DNA from: Petunia secreta
Lineage: Eukaryota; Streptophyta; Magnoliopsida; Solanales; Solanaceae
DNA: 64,000 nt
NCBI GenBank assembly: GCA_029990175.1
Contig: JARKIP010000035.1
Coordinates: 40,686,001-40,750,000 of the forward strand
Direction of reading: 5' to 3'
Part shown: positions 25,301 through 37,300 of the stretch, in pieces
How positions within the stretch are numbered: position 1 is the first letter of the stretch
Layout of the letters: the number at the start of each line of letters is the position of its first letter
Notes under the pieces: model-generated
The model's input: the letters and a program-made list of their open reading frames with translations, nothing else
Databases searched by the model: none
Told to the model about the DNA's origin: nothing
Position numbers and translations under genes: made by a program

Positions 25301-28300
25301 GAAACCCATTCAAATAGTTTACCTGTTTGGTAGCATATAGAAACGGTTCGTCATCTGCTCTTTTCTCCTCTGCAGGTACCACATTAATCTTACCAGCAAC
25401 TGCCATGCCCTTCTTTGCCTCCTATAGTCACATTTCGAACAAGTACTTTAAGAAGACAAAAATAATTTATTTCAATTATGCACAAAAATCCACAATTTGG
25501 CCAGAGCCCCGAGGAGAACCATTCCCAAGGTATGATAGGGCTCACATAAAGAAGTGGGAGCATTCTCAGCCATTGCTGGCAGTAGGAAGAAAGGTAAAAG
25601 CATAACAGTTTTTCGCAAGCACAATCAAATTTCAAATACAGCTGCTGAAGGGGGGCTATACCTCAATATCCTGAATAGAAGCTCCATTTAAGGAGCTAGC
25701 AACTTGAGGAGATAAATTTTCAACACCGCTCCTACAAAGTTTGAACATCCATATTTATAATTTAGACATAAAAGCATGATAGACAACAGAAAGTAAAACT
25801 TCTGTCAGAAAGTAAAAGGGGTCCATACATTGGTGTCTGACTGACATAAGCTAGAGCAGCAGATCCTGTACCCCCTGAAACATCAGGTGAAGCCACACCA
25901 ACTGAACTTGTCAAAGAAGGGCTCACAGCAGGAATGGCTGATGATCCAGAAACCACCGGAGGTGGAGTATTAACAACAGAAACAGCAGGTGTAACTGGAA
26001 CAGGGCTTGAAGCAACTCCAGAAACCGTTGAAGAAGGGGTGGAGCTAACCGGGGTGACAGCAGATGGTTGTTCTGTCGAGGTTACAGCTGCAGTGACTTG
26101 CACACTGGAAATTGTGCTTGTTTCAGGCTGAACTACTTGACCAGCAGCTTTTTCAGCCAGTTCACGAGCCAACTGATGGTGCATGCTGATGAATTAGTTC
26201 CATAACATATAGTGAAGAAACAGATCTGATGAAGGCAATATATACTATGTACCTTTAGTTCCTCAGGTATTGTCCACTTAGACTGCTTAGTGTCTTTATT
26301 GTAGTAGTACCTGAAGAGCCAATAACTCATAAATTGATAAACAGAACTGAAAAATCATATTGCAGTCTCCAAGAAGAATCGAAATATTTTTAACTGGTAA
26401 ATCTTACTTTCGACCATCTGCAGTTGTGAATTCTTTCCATACAGTCGACGCATCAGCTTTCTGTTAAAGCACAGAGCATAAGAACAGTTTAAATGTATAT
26501 TTTAAACAAAGAGACCAGTAATGAACATCTGAACAGAATTGAAAGTCTGCCAACACTCGTGCTCCAGGCATTAATGACAAATAAACATGATCAAGCCCAG
26601 CAACAATGATCCTAAAATACAATTAGCAATAGGTAAGGTCACCTTACATGATAGCGTACATAATGACATAATAAGGGTCGTTCGCATAGGCATATAAATT
26701 TATGTGATAATTAGTGTGGTAAATGCTAACAACGGTGTTATCAAAATCTGCCAAGTGCAAGCATCTTTTGAATACAAATAATACCTTGCCACAATTTTGA
26801 ATGATTCCATCAGGAAAAGGATCAAATTAACTTGGTCAATAACATAAAAGACATACCTAAATATCTCTACAATGAATAACTTCCTGTCAAACTTTTCATC
26901 AAGAAAACATAAGAAAACCTTCTATATCAATTATTTTCGAGATATATCTCTATTAGTTACAGAAAAGAGGACTTTAAGCAGAGGAAAGAAAAAGGCACAT
27001 GTTTAAGTTTTTGGTGGTAATTAGCAAAAGAACTTTTCCTGTCAATACAGAAATGATAAATCCGCAAAGAAGAAGCCACCTTTGAAACCCAATTGAAGAA
27101 AACAATGGGTGTGCTTAAAGTACAACTACAGCACGTAATGATAACACCTCAATTAAGCTAGTTGGGTTGGCTACGACTGTATCACATAATGTTAGGCACA
27201 CCCTTTCATATGAATTTCACCATTTATTGTACTTTTCAGCTGTGGAAATTTATCAAAGATCAGGTTAGTATGGATCAAAGCATGCAACTTCTCATCAAGT
27301 CAAAAAGCACATGCAATTAACCATTAAATGGAATTCACACATCCATAAAATAGTTAAAAGATGCACAAGAAAATAACCGATAAATATCCCAAAACAATGC
27401 ATGTAATACTCCACATAACAGTAAGTATTTACTAGAGGGTATGATAAGAGTGGTTGTACCTGTAAAACTAGAAAGGTCATAAACACAGAACATGTCGCGT
27501 TCGACAAGAGAGGATGTCAAATCACAAAGTATCGAAATAATCATTGATCGTAATAATTAGCAACCATCAGATATCAGATTGAGCAGTAGAGATTAATGAA
27601 GCACTTATGCATTTCTACCAACTTCAATAAAAAAAAATCATGATCAACCAAAATTGTCCCCAGCTTATAGATCTGACAAAAACTATCCGAACTGAGGCAA
27701 TCTTTCCGGGGGTGGATTGGGGGGTTAATATCTTAACCTACGCATAGAATCCTACTCTTACGTGGCTACGGAGGCTAGCAGAAGCGAAGGAGAGCTTGTG
27801 GATTGAAGTAACAAAGAAAAGGTATGGCATGGAGAATCAATGACACTCCAAAAAAATTCAACTTCCCATAAAACATGATTGAGGAAGCAAATCAAAGGAT
27901 TGCAAGAAAAATTCTAGCCCGGGGCAAACTAAAATCAAAATGGGAGGTGGAAGAGCAAATCCTAACAGACTGCAATGAGAAGTAAAAGTATTCTCTATGG
28001 CAAAATGTTATAAGCAGCTCAAGAGAACCCCTAGAAAAGAGGCTCTGACTATGCAGCAGGTGCTTTTTTCTTTTCGGGAATCACATATTGAAAAAGTGAA
28101 AAATTAGCTCCTATATTGCAAGGTGACATGTAGAATATGGAGCATGCGTCAGGATTCAAAGCACAGCTCCTCCTAATCTCTGAACAGCTCTACTAGGGGA
28201 GACAAACGACAAGAGTATTAGGGTAAGAAATAGCTGAGACAAACCTAGAGTACCACTCCAATATGCATTTTCTGGACAATTTAGAGAGGAACCAAAGATG

Positions 28301-31300
28301 CTTTGAAGGGAAACCAGCTTTTTTGTTTTCTTGAAAGCTACATGTGTTTATACTTTGTATTTTTGGAGTGGTTTCAAACGGTAAATGACAAAGACATTAT
28401 TGAACTTCCTAGAATCATTCCACCTTTAGAGGAGAAGCCCCACAATGCTTTTGTAGAAATGCACCTCGATGGCGCCTGATAAGAAAAATAAACCTTTCTT
28501 TGCGTTAAGATAAACGGATATAACAAAATAAAAAATATTAAAAATAAAATACTCTAATCTATCCACGTGATATTGGAACAAATAGAGCTCTAAAATTCAA
28601 ATCTAACCATCACCCATTACCAAAAAGTACACCCACGCGCCAGGCCGGCCAAAAAAAAAAAGTCAACCCCTTATCTAAGGAGCATGTTAAGAGATTGAAG
28701 TCCACGCAAGAATCCCAATCAAGTTAAACATGCCGGAGAGCGTTGAATTATATAGTTGTCCCACATATAAGCATGAGGACTTCCAAAAGAATTCTCTATA
28801 AAGCTCTTCAAAGGTTTTGGTTTGTTGCTCAAATTCTTTCAGGGATAACTACCTTTATCGCTACAAGAGATTGACATCTCAAAGCAAACCTCTTCATTTG
28901 TAACATCGTTCTTTTACAGGGGTCAACAAGTTGTTAAGCTAAGAATCACATATCACAAGTTGATTTTTCACTTGCCAGAAAGAGCATAAGCATTCTGGTT
29001 ATTACTTAGAGGCTCATCCATTGTGTTGCATTCTTGAAAATTTTAATTGTCTTTTTAAAGAAAAAAATAAATCCAGCCTGTGGCAACAGAAACCAGGAGG
29101 TGCTAATAAGCACATGAAGGGAAAACAAACATCACCAACAATATTACACAATAAGATAAAAGTACAGTGCTGTAAGTTTCCTCAACAAACATCAATGCAT
29201 GTCGACAAGATATAAAAGTAGAATGCTCAGAATTTCCTCCTCAGAGAATACAGAGGAAGGAGCTTCAGTTTTGACAAGAAATTTATAACTGCCAACAAGT
29301 ATGACACAACTACACATAATTTCAAGCAATAAATTGCAACATAAGATAGAATGACAAATCGTTGCCTGCCTTGAGAAAGTGAAAGCGCCTTCAATTTGAG
29401 CACTAATCGCAGTTGTTTATATGTCCATGACTTGCCATGATATCTACAAACCAGTGGAAGAACATGCAAAGAAAAGTAGAAGACACATAAAACAATCTTG
29501 AACCATTTAACTTCTAGTGCAGTTAACATCCACAAAAGGAAACAATATTTGCAGATTTTGAGAAGCAAACAAAATGTGCACTTTACCAAACAGTATCTCA
29601 AGACTTCAACAATAAAAGAAACAGCAATTAAAAATATGAATAACCTCTAAAGGTGTCATCAGCTCCAAAGGCTTCTCCCAGCTTGATTGCTTTGTAATCT
29701 TATTGTAATAATATCTGAATAAGCCAACAAATCAATGAACCAGTCAACAACACCTCAACCCAAACTAAATTAGCCCAAAATAAAAGGAACCACTGAGTTA
29801 GCACTACAAGCAGGCATAATTTGAATTAATGTTTAAGTAAATTAATTGATGAAGGGTAATATCTTGAAAGAACACGAAAGAACCAACTCACCGTCTCCCA
29901 TCAGCAGCTTCATACTCTTGCCAGTCAGATGCAGTCTGTTGAGAAGCTGTGCCCACCTAATTACAATGCAAATCAGTAAGTTAATACCAACATGAAGACT
30001 ACAGCCAGTACACATATCAGCCACAAGAAAGAATCAATGTCAAGTTCTTAGACAGAGCATGGCTCTATTTCCAGTTATGGTATTGACGCACCATTTGCAA
30101 TTACAAGGAACATCAAGAGCACTAAATTTTGATGCACTAGAAAACCTTGCAGCCTTCTTCCATGGCCGACTATATTTGAAGTTTGGAGGATAAGATGTGA
30201 CGATACATCGAAAAATCTTTAAGTTGCTAATACCTAAATTATAGAATCGCTCTCCATGTTTAGCAAGTTATAATAAAGAAAGAGAAATATGGTTGATGCA
30301 GGGCAAATCGAGCCTAAGGCACTTACCATCAAGAGCCGGGATTGGAGGATGCAAAGGACGGGAGGTCAAGAGCACCAGAGAAGAATTGAAGCCGTTCCGG
30401 AAGTTCAGGCTGAGGAGCCCCGCCCAGGAACCAAAGGGGCCAGGCGCTCCGCCCACCCCCTAGGCGCTCCGCCCAGCCCCCTCCACTGCACAAGTTGGCG
30501 GGCGCTCCGCCCAAGGAGAGGCGCCCCGCCCCAATTGCTGAGTTGCGGGATTTTTAATGGTGTTATGTCTATTTTGACCCTACGTGGTCTTTTATCCTAA
30601 AGCCTAGTGTGTGGGCTATTTAGACATTTTACTTAGTGCCTAAAACTTCTATAAATAGCTAGATAGCTTATTTCATAGAGTTAGTTAGTTTTGAAGATAG
30701 AATAGGCTTGGCCATTCTTGTTGAATTGTTCTTATATTGCTCTTATCCCAAAGGAAGCAGCAAAGCAACTCAAAGAATATAGACCTAATAGGTAGCTTAT
30801 ACAAAATTCTCTTCAAAGCTTTGGAAAATAACCTCAAAAAAGTGCTTCGTAAGTTAGTCAATTCTACTCAAATGGTTTTCTCACCGACCATAACATTACT
30901 GATGCTTCTTCAATTGCCAATGAATGCTTGGACTCGAGGGAGAAATTAGGAAAGCCGGGGATCATTTGTAAGCTAGACCTAGAAAAAGCTTTCAACTATG
31001 TTAATTGGGATTTTTTATTGGACCTTTTGAATCAAATGGGTTTCAGCTGCAAATGGATTAGTTGGATGAGATTTTGCATTTCTTGTAAAATTTTCTGCTA
31101 TCATAAATGACACTCCCCGGGGTTTCTTCTCTTCTCAGAGAGGATTACGGCAATTGAATGGTACTACCTCTGTTTGAAGCAGTTTCGAGGTTACACATAA
31201 ACTTCTCAAAAAGTTACGTCTTTCCGGTAAATGTTGTGCCAAATATCAGTCAACTTGCAATGCGACATTCGATGTCTTTCTACAAAATATCTCAGGTTAC

Positions 31301-34300
31301 CTTTGGGTGCGAAACACAAATCAGTGACGATATGGAATGAGGTTCTTGAGAAGATGGAAAAAAGGATAGCAAATTTGAAGAGACAGTACTTCTCTTTGAG
31401 AGGCAGAATAACTTTGACCAAAAGTCTACTTGGTGCACTCACCACCTACACCATGTGATGCGGGGAAAATCGTGTCAGGACACTTTCCAACCGGTGTCAA
31501 ACTTAGAAGATGCAAAGGACTTGAAGTCAAGATCTTTGGAAATGTTTCGGATGGTTTCAACATTAGGCCCCACGCCTAAGGAGGAGGAGGGAGGCCCAGC
31601 ACACTCAGGCGCCCCGCCGAGCTCCCAGGCCCCCCCCCCCCCGAGAACTCACGGCATAAGGGTGCCAAAATGCACAGGCGCCCCGGCTGCCTAGGCGCCC
31701 GCCCCAGGCGCCCCTCCCAGCTGCAGCACAATCCAGGCGCTCCTCCCAGCTTCAGGCGCCCCTCCCAGCTACTGAATTTATGTTTCTTTTACTTTTTTGC
31801 CCTACATGGCTTATTTGATGAACCTTATTAGTAAGGGTATTTTGGTCATTGTGTAAGCTTGGGAAACACTATAAAAACCCAAGTATAGCTTATTTTACAC
31901 TTAGCTTGTTTAGACAGTGTTTTGGTGAGCGAGAAGCGCAATGAAGCGACGAGGGCCCTGGAGCTTCAAAGCGCGAAGCGCGCGCTTTTTACACATGAAG
32001 CGCAATTTTAAAAAAAAACAAAAAAATAATTTTTTCACAAATAAATAGAAGTATTTAAATAAGCAAGAAGCCAAGAACGCATTAAAAATAAGATAAATAA
32101 GAAAATGTTTCAATCCAAACACTAAAGGAAAGAGCAAATAATCCTCCATAGGACAAGCATAATAAAACTAAAATCCAAAATATAAAGAAAAGAAGAGCTT
32201 AAAGAAAGGCGGTGAAACAGAGCAGGAAGGAAGTGAAACACAGCATAGAAAGAAGAAGAGGAGATCGGAGGAACAAAGGAAGAAGAAGAAAAAAGAGTCT
32301 GCTTGTTAACAGAAAAAGAAAGAATGAGAAGAAGAAGAAGGAGGAGGAGGAAGAAAGAAGAAAGAAAGAAGAATGGAAGAAGAAAGAAGAGGAGAAATTA
32401 CCTGGTCCGCGTGATGAGAGGTTGATGAGAGAAGCTGCGTTCTTTCTTTTACATTGTGTCAAAAACCCTATATTTTTTTCCTTTAAAACAAATCAGATTT
32501 TAATTTTAAAAAAAAAAGCGCAGCAAAGCGTGCGCTTCAACACTGCTGCGCTTCGCGCTTCACTGAAAAAAGCGCGCGCTTTTTTAATCCCGCTTCGCTT
32601 CACTCGTAAAAAGCGCAGATACTGCGCCTCGCTGCGCTTCGCGCTTCAAAGCGCAGAAGCGCGCGCTTTTCAAAACACTGTGTTTAGATGAATGATGATT
32701 GAATATTGTAAAGAGTTGAACTCTTTGGGTTTATGAAAACCAACCTATGGTTGGGGACTTGTTTACTTCTAGTGGATTCTAGTAGCATAACGATCCTGCC
32801 CCGATCATTCTACTTGCGAGTTCTAGTTGACTCGAGGATAGTTGCGTAGTGTAGGTGATCCTTGACATTCACTCGGAGTGTATTGAAACAAGTTCTTCGG
32901 TGCTACTTGGGTCATTGTTCGAGCCTCGTCTCACTTTCTATCTTATTTTATCGCTTCCGTGTTTTCCCTGCATCAGTTTGGTATCAGAGCAAGGCTCGGA
33001 TTTTGTTTCTACAAACCCCCGACCTTTGGTTCTTCGTGCCTAGTATCTTTTCTTTTAGTTTTCTTGTTGAAGTTATTGAAAGAAAAAAAATACAAAAAAA
33101 AAAAATTGAAAATTTGAAAATCCAAAAAATTTGGTGTATCTTGTTGGTGTGATTGATTCTTGTTATGGGTGTTATAGATTCTTGATCCTTGTTGAAAACC
33201 CGTTGTTTGGGTACCAAAAACACTTGGTTTGGATTGGAATTACGAAATTGAAGATTTGAAACCCCAAAATTTCCTTAAACCCTTGATAAACCTTGTTCTT
33301 GATGATTTTGGCTTGATTCTTGGGTTGAATGGGTGTTGATTTGAGAACTTGATATTGGGGATTGATCTTGATTGAAAAACAAACGATTTGGTACCAATTT
33401 TGTGGGATTTGAACATGTATAACACCAAATTTGATGAATCACAATCCTTGTTGAAACCCTTTGAAAAACCCTTGTGTTCTTGAGTTTCTTGGCTTTGAAT
33501 CTTGATTTGATTGATTGTTTGGTTGTAAATTTGATTGGGATTTGTTAAGGAAGATCAAAAACAACTTTGGGTATCATTGGATTGTGAAAACAAGTTGAAA
33601 ACATCGGATTTATGGATTGAAAATCGGATTGGAATAAGTTTGGAACGAGTTGAAAACTGCTCCAGGGCCAGGCGCCCCGCTAGCTTGGCTACTGCATAAG
33701 ACCTCAGGCGCCCCACCTAGGTCCCAGGCGCCCCTCCTGCTTGCTGAAAGTGTTGTTTGGGGTAGTTTTTCCTAAGTTTTCCTATTTCTTTACTTGTATA
33801 ACATCTAACTAGTGCTACTTTAATTAACCATTCTACTTAATTGGTACGAGTCCTTGAAGCTTTTAGGTGATTCGTGTCTAGTTGGAGAGTAGAACTCCAA
33901 GAAGACTCGTAGACTCCTTTTGACTCAAGTCCTTACTTTAAAGTGCTTATCGTACATCGAGTCATATCAACTCCACTCACCCCGGAGTACAATTGGCTTG
34001 TGAATAGTTGGTTGAGTTGAGGATTGTTGTTCAACTACTTGAAGCTTTTAGAACTCAAGTCCGAGTGAAATATCCACCACCACTAAACGAGTGACCGAGT
34101 GCTACACACGTGAGGGTGTGTGTGAGGTGTTTTCACTGAAGTTTGTTGCTTTTGTAGGTACAATGGCAAACGATGGGGATGATCCTATGAAGAATTTCAT
34201 TGCTACCATTATAGCCAAGTTGGAGGATATAACCTTGAGAATTGAGTCCGTTGAGAGGAATCAAGTTGACACCGGTAAGAGGAGGACCCCGAGTGTCCAA

Positions 34301-37300
34301 ATTGAATCCGGAGAAGGCACAAGTCATAGCACTCCTATGACCCCCGGACACTTTGTGGAGCTAACCAAAAAGTATGAACAAAGGAAGGTTGAAGCTCTTC
34401 AAGAGTGTGTTGGGCAACACCCAACCCGTGGGCAATCCCCACAACTTGGGCAAATCCCCAAGGAAATGCTCCACTTCGAAGACCCGTACGGAATGTTCCA
34501 CCTCTTGAGCAAATTGATGAAGTTCATGAAGGGGAGGAAGCCGAGTATGGAGAAGAAGCCCATGGGTAAGATGCTCCTTATCAACCTAGGAGGCAAATGA
34601 ATTGGGGTCGAAATATGGATAGGGGTAGAGGCCGAGGTCGAGGGCCACCCATGAGATTTGATGGAAGGAATGCTAGGAGAGAATATGTTGCTCATGATGA
34701 CCATTATGGAGGCCAACCGGAGCCTAACTATGGGGTACGTGACAACAACTTCAATAGCGTTAAGTTCAATCTTCCATCCTTTAAGGGAACTTGTGATCCG
34801 GAAGCATACTTGGAATGGGTGCTACTCATGGAAAGAGTGTTTGACACTAATGAGATGACCGAGGAGAGAAAGGGTACCTATGCTATTTCTACCTTTGAGG
34901 CCTATGCTTCTACCTACTTGGTGGGAGTCCATGAAGAGGTCAAGAAGAAGGATGAATTTGCATTTGAATGTGACTTGGGATGAGTTGAAAGGGCTCATGA
35001 ATACCAAGTATATAACTCCAAGGTATCGACAAGAGCAACTCAAGAAGCTCTATGATCTAAAACAAGGTGTCAAAACGGTGCGTGAGTACTTTGATGAATT
35101 AGACCCGGATGGCATTGGATATGGATACCGAGGGTGAAGAAGAAGCCATGATCCGTTTCAAGAATGGCTTGAGCTATGGTATAGCTTCTCAATTGAGGTT
35201 GCATCATTATCTCTCATTTCAAGATATGTTTGAAGCCGCAATTGATGCCGAGAATTGGCTTAAGGGAGAGAAGTCCAAAAGCAACACTCCTACTACCACA
35301 AGCAAGCCAAAAGGATGGAAGACTCCAAATGCAAACTTTCCAAGTGCAAGTGCTAGCAAAGAAGTGAAGAAGTCATATGAGAAGACTACACCACACTTGG
35401 AAGGTACTTCTAAAACTCGCTTGAGTAATCCTACTTCTACTTCTACTCAATGCTATAAGTGCAAGGGCTATGGTCATTTTGCTAGGGATTGCCCTACAAA
35501 ACGAACCATGGTTGTGGTTGGTAACTTGGTTTATGAGCAAGATAGTGAACCCGAAAATGAGGGAGTAGAGGGAGATGAGGAAGTTGATTGTGAGGAGGCC
35601 ATAGAAGAGGATGATGATCCTCAACTATTCTTGGTGGTTAGGAGAAGCTTGAGTACCATTTTCATGGAAGAGGAGGTGGAAAATGATCAAAGAGAAAACC
35701 TCTTTCATGCTAGATGTCGTGTGATGGGGCAAATGTGCTCAATGGTTGTTGATTCGAGAAGTTGTGCCAACATAGTTAGCCAAACCTTGATTTCCCAATT
35801 GAAGATACCCATTCTAAAGCATCCAAAACCATATCGTTTACAATGGCTTAGTGAGTGTGGTGAACTAAAGGTGGTGAAGCAAGTGTTGCTTGAGTTTAGC
35901 ATTGGAAACTATAAAGATAAGATCATGTTTGATGTGGTCCCAATGCAAGCGTGCCATCTATTGTTTGGGAGACCATGGCAATATGATAGATGTGTTGTGC
36001 ATGATGGTCGGACCAACTCCTACACGGTCAAGCAAGATGGAAGAAAGTATGTGCTTAGACCTTTGACTCCAAGGCAAGTAAGAGCAGTGTTTTGGATGGC
36101 GTAAGGCGACAAGGGTCAATTTCACCGAGGCGAGAGGCGAGGCGCTTGCCTTTTTGATGTGAGGCGCCAATTAATTAAAAAATATATATATTATAGTACA
36201 TATAGAAATAACCAAAATCTCAATAGCAATAGCATAATAACAAACATTTCAATTTAAAAACTAAAATAGATAGTCATAGTAGATACTAAAAGTCTAGAAC
36301 TTGAAGTCATTTACTGTTTTTAGTAGCTACCACTATCCTCTGAAGCCAATTTACTGTTTCTAAGAAGAAAAGAAAAGCTGTGAGCAGAACAGAAAAGAAG
36401 AAAAAGGAACATGAAAATAATGAAGCATAAAAAAAGAAAAGGAAGAAGAAAAAAGAAAAGAAAGAGCCTACTATAAACTTGAAAGAAGAGAGGAGAAAGA
36501 AGAAAAAAGAAGAGGAAAATAATGAAGTAAGAAAGAAAGAAGAACAGTAGAGAAGGAACGTACAATAAAGAGAACTCAGGCAGCTTTTTTTTTGTTTGGT
36601 TTTATGAAACACTAATTGTGGGCTTTTTATGTTTGAAAGTGTTAGCAGTCCCTTTTGAAAAAATAAAAATAAAAAGGCGATTGAGGCACTGAGACGAGGC
36701 GAGAAAAAGGCGAGAAAGACGTCGCCTTTTTACACCCGCGTCGCCTCACTGTCCAAAGGCGAGAACTCATCGCCTCGCCTCGCCCTGTCGCCTTAGGCGA
36801 GGCACTCGCCTTTCACAACACTGAGTAAGAGAAGACTACAAGCGAATGAAGGAGTTGAGGGAGGCGGCTAAAGCAAAGTCACCCATTGTACTTGAACCCG
36901 AGGCAAACAATCTTATTGTCTTGCCATTGCATGATGAAAATGAGAGTCACTCCACTTCAAATGAGAGAGAAAAGATAGAGAGAAGTGAGGGAGTGACCGG
37001 TGACAATCCAAGAGAGGAAAAAGGAGAGGATTTGAGGAGTGATGTGAGTGGATTGTCACCACAAACTACACTTGACCATGAGGTAAAATTGAGAGAGAAA
37101 ATAGGTGAGGAAAGAAAAATTGAGAGTGAGAGCACCCATTATTCTAACAATTCTTCATCTTCTACTTTTTCTTGTGAAAGTTCTTGTGTAGGTACAATTG
37201 AAGACGAGCCACTGGAGCCTCAACCATGTGCTTGGAAGGAAAGACGAGGGGGAAAGTTCTCAATGTGAGTTTCATGAAGGAGGAGTTGCATATGACACTT

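Noticed and set aside
25934..26131. 65-codon Thr/Val/Gly-rich ORF on the plus strand
   Set aside because: Antisense shadow of PRP40A exon 9.
26173..26192. Alternative acceptor (ttcatcag) for PRP40A exon 9
   Set aside because: It would give a TGA stop within eight codons; the acceptor accatcag/TTG keeps phase 0 and gives LARELAEKA.
30289..30600. 103-codon Pro/Arg-rich ORF
   Set aside because: It lies in the GGCGC-rich block of a partial LTR and has no coding support.
32212..32691. 159-codon Lys/Glu-rich ORF on the plus strand
   Set aside because: It is the purine-rich GAAGAAG centre of hAT-like MITE A, a low-complexity open frame and not a gene.
34091..34162. Upstream start of gag (MTECYTREG...)
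   Set aside because: The ATG at 34163 (MANDGDDPMKNF) fits the gag start better; the upstream codons look like leader sequence.
36307..36612. 101-codon Phe/Leu/Ser-rich ORF on the minus strand
   Set aside because: It is the complement of the purine-rich centre of MITE B.
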